In this document: piece after piece, positions 8,025 to 16,719 of the stretch
Layout: each line of letters opens with the position of its first letter
How positions within the stretch are numbered: the stretch's first letter is position 1
From: Phaeobacter bryozoorum
Lineage (GTDB): Bacteria > Pseudomonadota > Alphaproteobacteria > Rhodobacterales > Rhodobacteraceae
Reading direction: 5' to 3' (one strand)
Assembly (NCBI RefSeq): GCF_041893525.1
Contig: NZ_CP169068.1
DNA length: 64,000 bases
Program-made: the position numbers and the translations under genes
The notes under the pieces: model-generated
The model's input: only the letters and a program-made list of their open reading frames with translations
What the model was told of the DNA's origin: nothing
Databases searched by the model: none

Positions 8025-8928
8025 GTTGTCAGCGCTCCCGCGGTCACGACGGTCTCGGGTTCCTGATCGAACAGGACAAGCGAATAGCCCCCGATGGGTT
8101 GGAACCCGATGGCACGATAGGCCCGGACTGCCGCGTCTCCGGCTGCAAAGAGAACCGCCTTCTCGACCCCTGCGGTCTGGACCTCTTGCAGGTGGAATGC
8201 CAGAGCGCAGCGGGCATAGCCGCGACCGCGTTGCTCTTGTGGCGTATAGACCCCGCCAATCTGCACGACCTTCGGCAGCTGGGCGTTGAAGCCGGTCATC
8301 GCAACCCAATGGCCCGCCACCTCAAGCACCCTATGGCTGTCGCGCAGCAGATAGCTGTCGATATCGCCGGCCGCGACGGCGACGGCCTCTGATGCCGGAG
8401 TGCCCAGAGTTTCCTGATGGTAGGCGGCCCGCCACTGTACCAACATCGGGCGGGGTGCCGCAGATAGCGGATGCAACACCGCGCCCCGCAGCTGCGGACG
8501 ATCAAGGCTGCTCCGATCCAGATCGGACAGGGTCAGCGCCAGCCCCGGCTCATCGCGGTCAAGGCGCTTGGGCCGCTGATCAAGGCCGGTGGCGGCGAGG
8601 TAGCGGCGCAGCTGGGCGGTCTCCCCCAACACGCCGACCTGCTGTTGCGACGCTGTCTGCGCCAGTCGGTGATCCACCAGCTGTTGCAGCTGCCGCCAGT
8701 CCTCTGCGGTGGCGGCGCCCGCCTGGATCAAGAACTCCCATTATTGGTGAGCCCGGCAACACCATCCTCTGCGCGACCGCGCACCCAGAGCTGCACCGCC
8801 TTTGGCGCGGTGCCAGCCAGCCCGTGATCACGCAGGTTGATCAGCAGAAACATGGAGCTTTCGATATGGCGATGCAGCAGATCCTGAACCGCCGGGAGAT
8901 CATTGTCCTGTGCCGGGCGCCAAGTCAT
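8021..8928 (-). pseudogene. GNAT acetyltransferase, interrupted by a one-base frameshift
   Basis: Two minus-strand frames together make one GNAT protein. The first, from ATG 8928 (MTWRPAQDNDLPAVQDLL), runs through AEDGVAGLTNNG and stops at TGA at 8728-8730. The second continues as QAGAATAEDWRQL to 8021 and holds the acetyl-CoA site GGVYTPQEQRGRGYARC and the ending FQPIGGYSLVLF. Adding one G to the GGG at 8737-8739 joins them as LTNNGEFLIQAGAAT, so a one-base deletion in a homopolymer explains the break. The ATG overlaps the rsmE stop (TAATG). Substrate unknown. It may be a sequencing indel rather than a true pseudogene; the TTG at 8731 could start only the C-terminal half. Confidence 0.82.
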
Positions 8929-9653
8929 TACCAATCCCCATAGCGTTGCTGCCAAACGGTCAGCGCCGCCACCGCTGCGGTATCCGCGCGCAGGATGCGG
9001 GGACCAAGGCTCACGACATGGGATTGCGGCAACGCGTGGAGACGCTTGCGCTCTGCCTCGGAAAACCCGCCCTCGGGACCGATCAGGATGGCCCAAGGTA
9101 CCTGTGCCTGTGCCTCGCTGGCCAGTGCCAATGCGCTGCCGACCTCTGCTTCGTCACAAAACATCAGCTGGCGCTCTTCGGGCCAATGGTCGAGCAGCCG
9201 CGAGAGTTTCTGAAGATCCGCGACCTCCGGCACGTAGGTGCCGCCACATTGCTCGGCGGCCTCCACCGCATGGGCCTGAAGTCGATCCTGCCGGATGCGG
9301 TCGGAATTGGTGAAATCGGTCTGCACCGGCAGGATCCGCACCGCGCCCATTTCAGCGGCCTTCTCCACGATGAAATCAGTTCGCGCCTTCTTGATCGGGG
9401 CGAACAGCAGCCACAAATCCGGCGGCAGCACCAATGGCCGGGTCTGCTCCTGGCAGATAAGGACACCGCTGCGCTTGCTGGCCTCGGCCACCTCGACGCG
9501 CCATTCGCCGTCCCGTCCGTTGAACAGCAACAGCTGCGCCCCCACCGTCTGCCGCATGACCCCAAACAGGTAATGCGCCTGATCGCGGTCCAGAGGAACC
9601 GATTGCCCTGCCCCCAGCGGGTGCTCTACATACAGTCTGATCTTTGCACTCAT
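8928..9653 (-). CDS. rsmE: 16S rRNA (uracil-1498-N3)-methyltransferase RsmE
   Basis: SPOUT-fold enzyme that methylates N3 of U1498 in 16S rRNA using S-adenosylmethionine. The 241-residue protein shows an N-terminal PUA-like region (residues 1-70, including RDQAHYLFGVMR) and the C-terminal knot with WAILIGPEGGFSEAE near residue 190 and LGPRILRADTAAVAAL near 215, both diagnostic. ATG 9653 (MSAKIRLYVEHP) is chosen over the longer frame to 9686, which would run into the ubiA start. Only 11 bases separate its start from the divergent ubiA start. Confidence 0.95.
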   Translation of the reverse strand: MSAKIRLYVEHPLGAGQSVPLDRDQAHYLFGVMRQTVGAQLLLFNGRDGEWRVEVAEASKRSGVLICQEQTRPLVLPPDLWLLFAPIKKARTDFIVEKAAEMGAVRILPVQTDFTNSDRIRQDRLQAHAVEAAEQCGGTYVPEVADLQKLSRLLDHWPEERQLMFCDEAEVGSALALASEAQAQVPWAILIGPEGGFSEAERKRLHALPQSHVVSLGPRILRADTAAVAALTVWQQRYGDW

Positions 9654-9664
9654 GAGGCATACAT

Positions 9665-10627
9665 ATGCAAGGCGGGACGCCAACACCAGATGGACAGGTC
9701 GCAGATGCGGTCAAAGGCAATTGGGTCGATCACTACGCCCCGGCATGGAGCCGTCCCTATCTGCGGCTGAGCCGCGCCGATCGCCCCATCGGAACCTGGT
9801 TGCTGCTGATCCCCTGCTGGTGGGGCCTGATGCTGGCGATCCTCTGGGATCAAAGCCCGCGCTGGGGTGATCTGTGGATCTTTGTGGCCTGCGGTGCCGG
9901 TGCCTGGCTGATGCGCGGCGCAGGTTGTACCTGGAACGATATCACCGACCGCAATTTTGACGGTCAGGTCGAACGCACCCGCTCGCGCCCCATTCCATCC
10001 GGTCAGGTGACCGTTCGCGGTGCGGTGATCTGGATGGGGCTTCAGGCGCTTGTCTCCCTTGGCATCCTGCTGACGTTCAATCAGGCGGCCATTGCCATGG
10101 GAATCCTCGCGCTGTTTCCGGTGGCCATCTATCCCTTTGCCAAGCGGTTTACCTGGTGGCCGCAGGTGTTTCTTGGCCTTGCCTTCAACTGGGGTGCGAT
10201 GCTGGCCTGGGTTGCCCATACCGGCACGCTGAACTGGCCTGCGGTCATCCTGTATCTGGCGGGCATTGCCTGGACGCTGTTCTATGACACGATCTACGCC
10301 CATCAGGATACCGAGGATGACGCGCTGATCGGCGTGAAATCAACCGCCCGGCTGTTTGGCACGCAAACGCCAATGTGGCTGCGCCGCTTCATCGTGGCAA
10401 CGGTCAGCCTGATGGGGATCGCGATCATTCTTGCGGTGCAGCCGCAGGGATCGGTGCTGGCGCTGGTGCTGGCGCTGGTGGCTCCTTGGGCGATGGGCTG
10501 GCACATGACCTGGCAACTCAGGGTGTTTGATGCCGAAAACGGCGAGCGCCTGTTGCAGCTGTTTCGGCTCAATCGGGATACGGGCTTGATTCCGCTGATC
10601 TTCTTTGCTGCAGCTCTGTTCGCATGA
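9665..10627 (+). CDS. ubiA: 4-hydroxybenzoate polyprenyltransferase
   Basis: Integral-membrane prenyltransferase that attaches the isoprenoid tail to 4-hydroxybenzoate in ubiquinone synthesis. The 320-residue protein has about eight to nine hydrophobic segments and both aspartate-rich motifs: NDITDRNFDGQVERTRSRP near residue 90 and YDTIYAHQDTEDDALIGVKS near 208. ATG 9665 is the only start candidate that keeps the usual N-terminus (WVDHYAPAWSRPYLRLSRAD). It consumes 4-hydroxybenzoate, the same compound that PobA at 22208 degrades, so the organism both uses and catabolises it. Downstream is an unrelated OmpA-family gene. Confidence 0.95.
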   Translation: MQGGTPTPDGQVADAVKGNWVDHYAPAWSRPYLRLSRADRPIGTWLLLIPCWWGLMLAILWDQSPRWGDLWIFVACGAGAWLMRGAGCTWNDITDRNFDGQVERTRSRPIPSGQVTVRGAVIWMGLQALVSLGILLTFNQAAIAMGILALFPVAIYPFAKRFTWWPQVFLGLAFNWGAMLAWVAHTGTLNWPAVILYLAGIAWTLFYDTIYAHQDTEDDALIGVKSTARLFGTQTPMWLRRFIVATVSLMGIAIILAVQPQGSVLALVLALVAPWAMGWHMTWQLRVFDAENGERLLQLFRLNRDTGLIPLIFFAAALFA

Positions 10628-10704
10628 TTGAACCCGCCGCCGCGCCCCTGTAAGACAGACAAAAGCCGTCTCGGACGGATGCCCCAACGGAGACCAGTCT
10701 GCCC

Positions 10705-12600
10705 ATGCGCCTGTCCTCGCTTTTGATCTCTGGCCTGACCTTTGTCGCGGCTGCCGCGCTCAGTCTGGTTGTGGCCGGGTTTGCAGTGACGGGGATCGAA
10801 GCAGGCAGCGAAACCGCCGTGCGGCGCGCGTTGGACAAGGCAGGCTACACCTGGGCCGAGGTGACCGCCGACGGGCTGCGGGTGATCCTGAACGGCACCG
10901 CCCCCGATGAGGCCACACGCTTTGGCGCGATTTCGCTGGTGGGTGGCGTGGTCGATGCGGCGCGCGTGATCGACGACATGCAGATCACCCCGTCCGAAGG
11001 GATCGCCCCTCCGCGATTTTCGGCTGAGATCCTGCGCAATGACAGCGGCATTTCGATCATCGGACTGATCCCCCGCGTCACGGATCGTGACACGGTGATC
11101 ACGCGGCTGAATACGATTGCGGGCGCCGATCAGGTCGCCGATCTGCTGGAGACCGCCAATTACGCCGCTCCGAAGGGCTGGATGTCTGCGATGGATTACG
11201 CGCTGGACGCGCTGAGCCTGCTGCCCCGGTCCAAGATTTCGGTTGAGGCCGAGGAAGTTTCGATCACCGCGATCTCGGACAGTATCGAAGCCAAGGAACA
11301 GATCGAGAAACGCCTGACACGGATGGCGCCGGCCGGTCTGCGCCTGTCGCTGGATATCGCGGCCCCGCGTCCGGTCATTACTCCATTTACACTGCGCTAC
11401 AGCATTGATGGCTCTGGCGGGCGCTTTGATGCCTGTTCCGCCGAAAGCGAGCTGAGCCGCGACCGCATCCTGCGGGCCGCCGAGAAGGCCGGGTTTGACG
11501 GCAAGGTTGACTGCGTGATCGGCATGGGCGTTCCCTCGCCCAATTGGGCGCGCGCCGCAGAGCTGGGGATCGCGGCACTGGCCGAGCTGGGCGCTGGATC
11601 CATGACACTGGCCAATGCCGATATGACGCTGGTCGCCGCCGAAGGCACCGCACCGGCGCTGTTTGACCATGTCGTGGGAGAGTTGGAAAGCGCCCTGCCG
11701 CAGGTCTTTGCGGTTCACGCGGTCCTGCCGCAACCCGAAGCCAACGCGGGCAATGGGCCGCCTGAGTTCACCGCAACCCTAAGTCCGGAGGGCCAGGTCC
11801 AGCTGCGCGGGCGCATTTCGGATGAGGCGCTGCGTCAGATCAGCAGCAGCTATGCCAAGGCCCGGTTTGGTTCCGACAATGTTCACAGCGCCACCCGCGT
11901 TGTCGAAGACCTGCCTGCCGACTGGCCTGTGCGGGTGCTGGCCGGGCTGGAGGCGCTGTCCTTTCTGCAACGCGGTGCGGTCTCCGTGACGCCGGATAGT
12001 CTCACACTGAGCGGGATGAGCCACCGCGAAGACGCCCCGGCTGAAATTGCCAAGCTGCTGTCGGCCAAGCTGGGCGAGGCGGAGAGCTATGAGCTGAACG
12101 TCTCCTATGAGGAGCCGCCGGAGCCTGCGGACAAACCGATGTCGCCGGAACTCTGCGAAGCCGAACTGGCAGCGGTGCAGACCGTTTCGAAAATCACCTT
12201 TGAGCCGGGGTCGGCAACCGTCGCCGCGGGCAGCCGCGATACGCTGGATCAGATCGCCGATATCCTGTCGCGCTGTAACGGTGTGCGGCTGGAGATCCAG
12301 GGCCATACTGACAGTCAGGGGCGCGAGGAAATGAACCAGTCGCTCAGCCAGTCGCGAGCCCAATCGGTTCTGAACGAGCTGCGCGGACGGCGGCTGGTGA
12401 CCAGCAGCTTTACCGCCAAGGGCTATGGCGAAAGCACACCAATTGCGACCAATGATACCGAGGAAGGGCGCGAGGCCAATCGCCGTATCGAATTCCGGCT
12501 GATCCGCCCGGCCAATGACCCGACAAGCGAAACGACCCTTGATGAGGCCGCCGCCGAAGAAGCCGCCCCAGACAGCGAACAGGAGACCTCCGGACAATGA
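10705..12600 (+). CDS. BON/OmpA-family envelope protein
   Basis: A 631-residue protein with an N-terminal signal or anchor (RLSSLLISGLTFVAAAALS), a first BON-like segment at residues 32-90 (LDKAGYTWAEVTADGLRVIL), further repeated alpha/beta modules through the middle, and a C-terminal OmpA peptidoglycan-binding domain at about residues 495-610 (ITFEPGSATVAAGS, LEIQGHTDSQGREEMN, LSQSRAQSVLNEL, GYGESTPIATNDTEEGREAN, RRIEF). It should tether the envelope to peptidoglycan; the specific role is unknown. The tail after the OmpA domain is acidic and Ala/Glu-rich. Its stop overlaps the next gene (ATGA), so the two act together. Confidence 0.88.
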   Translation: MRLSSLLISGLTFVAAAALSLVVAGFAVTGIEAGSETAVRRALDKAGYTWAEVTADGLRVILNGTAPDEATRFGAISLVGGVVDAARVIDDMQITPSEGIAPPRFSAEILRNDSGISIIGLIPRVTDRDTVITRLNTIAGADQVADLLETANYAAPKGWMSAMDYALDALSLLPRSKISVEAEEVSITAISDSIEAKEQIEKRLTRMAPAGLRLSLDIAAPRPVITPFTLRYSIDGSGGRFDACSAESELSRDRILRAAEKAGFDGKVDCVIGMGVPSPNWARAAELGIAALAELGAGSMTLANADMTLVAAEGTAPALFDHVVGELESALPQVFAVHAVLPQPEANAGNGPPEFTATLSPEGQVQLRGRISDEALRQISSSYAKARFGSDNVHSATRVVEDLPADWPVRVLAGLEALSFLQRGAVSVTPDSLTLSGMSHREDAPAEIAKLLSAKLGEAESYELNVSYEEPPEPADKPMSPELCEAELAAVQTVSKITFEPGSATVAAGSRDTLDQIADILSRCNGVRLEIQGHTDSQGREEMNQSLSQSRAQSVLNELRGRRLVTSSFTAKGYGESTPIATNDTEEGREANRRIEFRLIRPANDPTSETTLDEAAAEEAAPDSEQETSGQ

Positions 12601-12911
12601 ACAGGACAGAGTTCATCATCACCACTGCCATTATCCTGTTTGTCGCCTTTGCGATGGGGTGGTTTGCCAATTGGCTGGTGCATCGTTTCACCCGCGTGCG
12701 GCAAAGCGATGTCGCCGATCTGGATCGGATGAGCCAGGAGCTGCACGAAGCGGAGGAAACCCGCGATCAGGCGATCACCTACCTGCAACAACGTGAGGCA
12801 GAGCTGTCCAATCAGCTGGTTCAGACCGAGGCCGAGTTGCGGGCTGCCATGGATGGGCTGCGCGATGCCCGTCGCGAGGCAGAAGAGCTGCGCGGCCAGC
12901 TGCACGGTTAA
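12597..12911 (+). CDS. Single-pass membrane protein with coiled coil
   Basis: A 104-residue protein: one membrane helix at residues 7-29 (FIITTAIILFVAFAMGWFAN) followed by a long charged helix from about residue 40 to 100 with heptad-like Leu spacing (DLDRMSQELHEAEETRDQAI, VQTEAELRAAMDGLRDARRE), a probable coiled coil. It overlaps the OmpA-family gene by 4 bases and probably forms a complex with it. No known family recognised. The length and gene overlap argue that it is real. Confidence 0.8.
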   Translation: MNRTEFIITTAIILFVAFAMGWFANWLVHRFTRVRQSDVADLDRMSQELHEAEETRDQAITYLQQREAELSNQLVQTEAELRAAMDGLRDARREAEELRGQLHG

Positions 12912-12969
12912 TACCGGAATCAGAAACGTTCCAGTCTGGCTGCCCGCTGACCGGGCGCAGAACGCCGGG

Positions 12970-13431
12970 TCAGTCCCAGCGGGTCAGGGCATCTTCATCG
13001 CTGTCTTTGGCCTCGACCCAGTTGCCCGAACCGTCCTGTGTCAGCTCTTTCTTCCAGAAGGGCGCGCGGGACTTGAGGTAATCCATCAGATATTCCGCCG
13101 CCTCAAAAGCATCGGACCGGTGGCGTGCGGCAGTGGCGACCATCATGATCTGCTCGCCGGGGACCAGACGTCCATGGCGGTGGATCACCAGCGCATCGGC
13201 CAGAGACCAGCGCCGCAGCGCCTCCTCCGTGATCTGCCCGATCGCACGCTCGGTCATGCCGGGGTAATGTTCGATCTCCATCGCCACCATATCGCCGCTG
13301 TCCGACCCGCGCACAACGCCGGTGAACGTCACGATGGCGCCGGCATTGGCGCCGGACGTCGCAACATCTGCCGCAAAGCGCTGGCTCTCCTCGCCCAGAT
13401 CAAAGGTGGCCTCCTGCACTGCGATCCGCAT
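12970..13431 (-). CDS. moaE: Molybdopterin synthase catalytic subunit
   Basis: Large subunit of molybdopterin synthase, which inserts two sulfurs into precursor Z. The 153-residue protein includes GAIVTFTGVVRGSDSGDMV near residue 31, MEIEHYPGMTERA, VIHRHGRLVPGEQIMMVATA and the active-site lysine region KSRAPFWKKE near residue 118. It is encoded 3 bases after moaD on the same strand and is the last gene of the uvrC-pgsA-moaD-moaE run. It converges with the coiled-coil gene. Confidence 0.96.
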   Translation of the reverse strand: MRIAVQEATFDLGEESQRFAADVATSGANAGAIVTFTGVVRGSDSGDMVAMEIEHYPGMTERAIGQITEEALRRWSLADALVIHRHGRLVPGEQIMMVATAARHRSDAFEAAEYLMDYLKSRAPFWKKELTQDGSGNWVEAKDSDEDALTRWD

Positions 13432-13434
13432 GGT

Positions 13435-13680
13435 TCAGCCTCCGGTCATCGGCGGGAAGAACGCCACTTCGCGCACGCCCTCCAACGAGGCATCGAAATC
13501 CGAGAGGTCCTGATCCAGCGCCACACGAAGCGCCGACAGGTCGGCAAATGCGGCCGCATAGCGCGGATCCCGGGCGCTCAGCTCGCCCACCAGCTCGCGC
13601 ACGGTGCCGGCAGTTGTCTCGATCTTTTCCTTCGGCAGGCCGATACGTTCGCGCACCCAGGCGAAATAGAGGATATCCAT
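13435..13680 (-). CDS. moaD: Molybdopterin synthase sulfur carrier subunit
   Basis: Ubiquitin-like sulfur carrier of 81 residues that ends in the required Gly-Gly (FFPPMTGG), where the thiocarboxylate forms. The N-terminus MDILYFAWVRERIG is typical. Its ATG overlaps the pgsA stop by one base and moaE follows directly, so stoichiometric expression is expected. Confidence 0.95.
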   Translation of the reverse strand: MDILYFAWVRERIGLPKEKIETTAGTVRELVGELSARDPRYAAAFADLSALRVALDQDLSDFDASLEGVREVAFFPPMTGG

Positions 13681-14351
13681 CAGCGGGTCTCCTTCAGATG
13701 TGGCAGTGCCTTGCGCATGTAGTCAGCGCCGGTGATCAGGGTCAGCGCGGCCGCGATCCAAAGCAGCCACAACCCGAGTCGGCCGGTCCAGATCATGCCC
13801 TCGAACTTCCAGCGCAGGCCGAACTCGTCGCTGATCTCCCCCATCATGATCTGATCCACAATCGACTGATCCATGCCAAAGGAGGACATGACCAGATAGT
13901 GTTCAAAGATCCCTTGCGAAAACAAGGTGGCGATGGCGATCATCTGCGCCGTGGTTTTCCATTTCGCCAGTGACGTCACCTTGAGCGTGCCGGCCGTATC
14001 TCCAAGAAATTCGCGCAGGCCCGAGACGAAGACTTCGCGAAACAGGATCACCGTTGCAGGCAGGACCAGCCAGGGTGTCCAATGCTCGGCAGCATATCCA
14101 ACCAGGATCATCAGCGCGATCACCACCATTGCCTTGTCGGCAATCGGGTCCAGCATCGCGCCCATCTTGGTCTCCTGCCCCCAGGAGCGTGCCAGATAGC
14201 CATCAAACCAGTCGGTTATGGCCGCGCTGACAAATAGGATCAGCGCAAACCAATCGGCATAGGGGCGCGAAAAATAGAGGAACATGATCGCGAGCCCCGG
14301 GGCTGCCACCAGTCGCAGGAGGGTGAGGATATTGGGAACAGTCCATTTCAT
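13680..14351 (-). CDS. pgsA: CDP-diacylglycerol-glycerol-3-phosphate 3-phosphatidyltransferase
   Basis: Makes phosphatidylglycerol phosphate from CDP-diacylglycerol and glycerol 3-phosphate. The 223-residue membrane protein carries the full CDP-alcohol phosphotransferase signature: DGYLARSWGQETKMGAMLDP followed by IADK near residues 49-72. Four to five hydrophobic segments are visible. The C-terminal insert after ATLFSQGIFEHYL is typical of the alphaproteobacterial enzymes. It sits between uvrC and moaD on one strand, a conserved order. PlsY at 4116 acts upstream in the same lipid pathway. Confidence 0.95.
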   Translation of the reverse strand: MKWTVPNILTLLRLVAAPGLAIMFLYFSRPYADWFALILFVSAAITDWFDGYLARSWGQETKMGAMLDPIADKAMVVIALMILVGYAAEHWTPWLVLPATVILFREVFVSGLREFLGDTAGTLKVTSLAKWKTTAQMIAIATLFSQGIFEHYLVMSSFGMDQSIVDQIMMGEISDEFGLRWKFEGMIWTGRLGLWLLWIAAALTLITGADYMRKALPHLKETR

Positions 14352-14515
14352 GGCTGCACACTAGCCCGCAGTTTCACGGGTGGAAAGCGGAACAGATGAA
14401 TTTTCCGTCGCGAACGGTCACATCTACGAGGCTGTTTTTTGACCAATAAGTCAGGACCTTGCCCGGCCCAACCAATGGTTAGGCGCCAATAGCACCGGAC
14501 GGCCGGTTTGCGTGG

Positions 14516-16405
14516 CTACCCCTGCCCGTGAAAGTAATCATAGATCCGCTGCGCCAGCGCTGCCGAGACCCCCTCGACCGCTTTCAGGTCCGACAGGTTG
14601 GCCCGGCTCACCGCCTTTGCGCTGCCAAAATGGGTGAGCAAGGCGCGTTTGCGCGCGGCACCAACCCCCGGCACCTCATCCAGCGGGGTCGCGCCGATGG
14701 CTTTCGCCCGTTTGGCACGATGGGTCCCGATGGCAAAGCGGTGCGCCTCATCCCGCATCCGCTGCACGAAATAAAGCACGGGGTCATTGCGCTGCAAAGC
14801 AAAGGGCGCTTCGCCGAGACGGTGAAACTCTTCCTTGCCATGATCGCGATCAACCCCCTTGGCGACGCCGATCATCGGGATGTCTTCGACGCCGTGGCGG
14901 GCCATGATCTCGGCAACGGCGCTGACCTGACCGGCGCCACCGTCGATCAGTAATAGATCCGGCCAAAGACCTTTGTCACGGTCGGGATCTTCTTTCAGCA
15001 GGCGTGAGAAACGTCGGTTCAGCACCTCTTTCATCATGCCGAAGTCATCGCCGGGGGTCAGTTCTTCACCTCTGATGTTGAACTTGCGATAGGCGTTTTT
15101 CATGAAACCCTCGGGACCTGCGACGATCATGCCGCCGACGGCATGGCTGCCCTGAATATGCGAGTTGTCGTAGACTTCGATCCGCTGGGGTGGCCCATCA
15201 AGGCCGAAGGCTTCGGCCACGCCGCGCAACAGTTTCGCCTGCGTCGCGCTTTCGGCCATGCGGCGGGCCAGAGATTCGCGAGCATTGCGCACAGCACCGG
15301 CGACCAGTTCCGTCTTTTCCCCGCGCTGCGGCACCAGAATTTCGACGCGACGCCCGGCCTTGTCGCTGAGCGCCTGTTCCATCAGGTCGCAGTTCTCGAT
15401 CTCATCCGACAGGATCAGCTGCCGGGGCGGTTCCTTATTGTCATAGAACTGGCCGATAAAGGCTTCCATCACCTCCGCCGGGGAGACATCGCCGCTGGTG
15501 CGGGGATAGAAATCCTGATTGCCCCAGTTCTGATTGGCGCGGATGAAGAACACCTGCACGCAGGCCTGTCCGCTGTCGAGATGCAGGCCGATCACATCGG
15601 CCTCTGCCACACCACGGGGGTTGATGCCCTGGGACGTCTGCACCTGAGTGAGCGCCTTGATCCGGTCGCGCAGGGCAGCGGCGCGCTCAAACTCCATGGC
15701 CTCGGATGCTGCGGTCATCTGCTCGGCGAGTTCCTCCTGGATCTTGGTCGAGCGACCGGACAGAAAACGTTCGGCGTCCCGTACGGATGCGGCATAATCC
15801 TCGGCCGATATCTCACCGGTGCAGGGCGCAGTACAGCGCTTGATCTGATATTGCAGACACGGGCGGGTGCGGCTTTCGAACATGGCATTGCTGCAATTGC
15901 GCAGCAGAAATGCCTTTTGCAGCTGATTGAGCGTCCGGTTTACGGCGCCCGCACTGGCGAAAGGTCCAAAGTAGCTACCTTTCTCACGCCGGGCACCACG
16001 GTGTTTCTTGATCTGGGGAAAGGCATGATCCTTTGCCACCAAAATATTCGGAAAGCTTTTGTCGTCACGCAGCAGCACATTGTATTTTGGCTTCAGCTGC
16101 TTGATCAGGTTCTGCTCCAGCAGCAGCGCCTCGGTTTCGGTCCGGGTTGTCAGGAACATCATCGAAGCGGTCGCCGCAATCATTCGTTCAATCCGCGGCG
16201 AATGGCCGGGACGAGAGTAATTCGACACCCGCGCCCGTAGATTGCGCGCCTTGCCGACATAGAGCACGCGGCTTTCGCTATCCAGCATCCGATAAACACC
16301 GGGCGAGTGGTCCAGTGTCTTCAGGTACTCCTAAATCACGGCATACCCCGTCAATGCCGGGGAAGATGCCGTTTCGGATGGGGTGTCGGGCTGATGGTCT
16401 GTCAT
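14516..16405 (-). CDS. uvrC: Excinuclease ABC subunit C, N-terminus interrupted by an in-frame TAG
   Basis: Makes the dual incisions in nucleotide excision repair. The frame from ATG 16405 reads MTDHQPDTPSETASS, then TAG at 16331-16333, then EYLKTLDHSPGVYRMLDSES and a full UvrC: GIY-YIG nuclease (GVY near residue 37, VLYVGKARNLRARV), UVR motif (FERAAALRDRIKAL), RNase H-like C-terminal nuclease (YDNSHIQGSHAVGG) and helix-hairpin-helix end (LDEVPGVGAARKRALLTHFG). The family usually has Gln at the TAG position (CAG to TAG is one change). Restart at ATG 16288 would lose the GVY half of the nuclease motif, and no GTG or TTG lies between. A true nonsense mutation, an error in the sequence, or suppression are all possible. 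Confidence 0.88.
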
Positions 16406-16719
16406 GTTTCGAGATCTATGATTCCCGGGGCTGGTCTGCAATGTTAGCGCATCGGGATCAACAGCGAACAAATCCACCGATGCTGTGGATAAGCCTGGTA
16501 GTATCTTATGGCTATCCGCGATTTTTCCTTATATTCGGCTGATTTCCAGCGTTTGCCTAATAATTAGGCACTATCATAAGTTATTGATTTTAATCGTAAA
16601 ACTTTCCAATTGCTGACAAGTTTATGATTCCAAAAGGAATTTTGTAACGGATTTACGACGCGTTGACGCTACGTGCACAACTTCGCCGCTACCACTTTTG
16701 AACCAGGCCGCAGAGCCCC
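16406..16719. other. AT-rich intergenic region upstream of uvrC
   Basis: 314 bases with no supportable gene. From about 16500 to 16670 it is clearly AT-richer than its surroundings. It holds an exact DnaA-box sequence (TTATCCACA, minus strand, 16484-16492) and a 17-bp palindrome at 16554-16570. It must include the uvrC promoter, which reads to the left. Confidence 0.6.
16554..16570. promoter_or_regulatory. 17-bp perfect palindrome, possible operator
   Basis: TGCCTAATAATTAGGCA is a perfect inverted repeat about a central A, placed 149 bases upstream of the uvrC start within the AT-rich intergenic stretch. Its size and symmetry suit a dimeric repressor site; no regulator is identified. It could also be part of a weak terminator for the SDR gene at 16720, but no T-run follows. 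Confidence 0.4.

Noticed and set aside
10303..11733. 476-codon minus-strand frame opposite ubiA and the OmpA gene
   Set aside because: Mirror of codon bias in the plus genes; composition (Arg/Gln/His/Asp) unlike a protein.
16484..16492. Chromosome origin at the DnaA box near uvrC
   Set aside because: Only one box, no cluster of boxes, and none of the usual origin neighbours (parAB, gidAB, hemE, dnaA).
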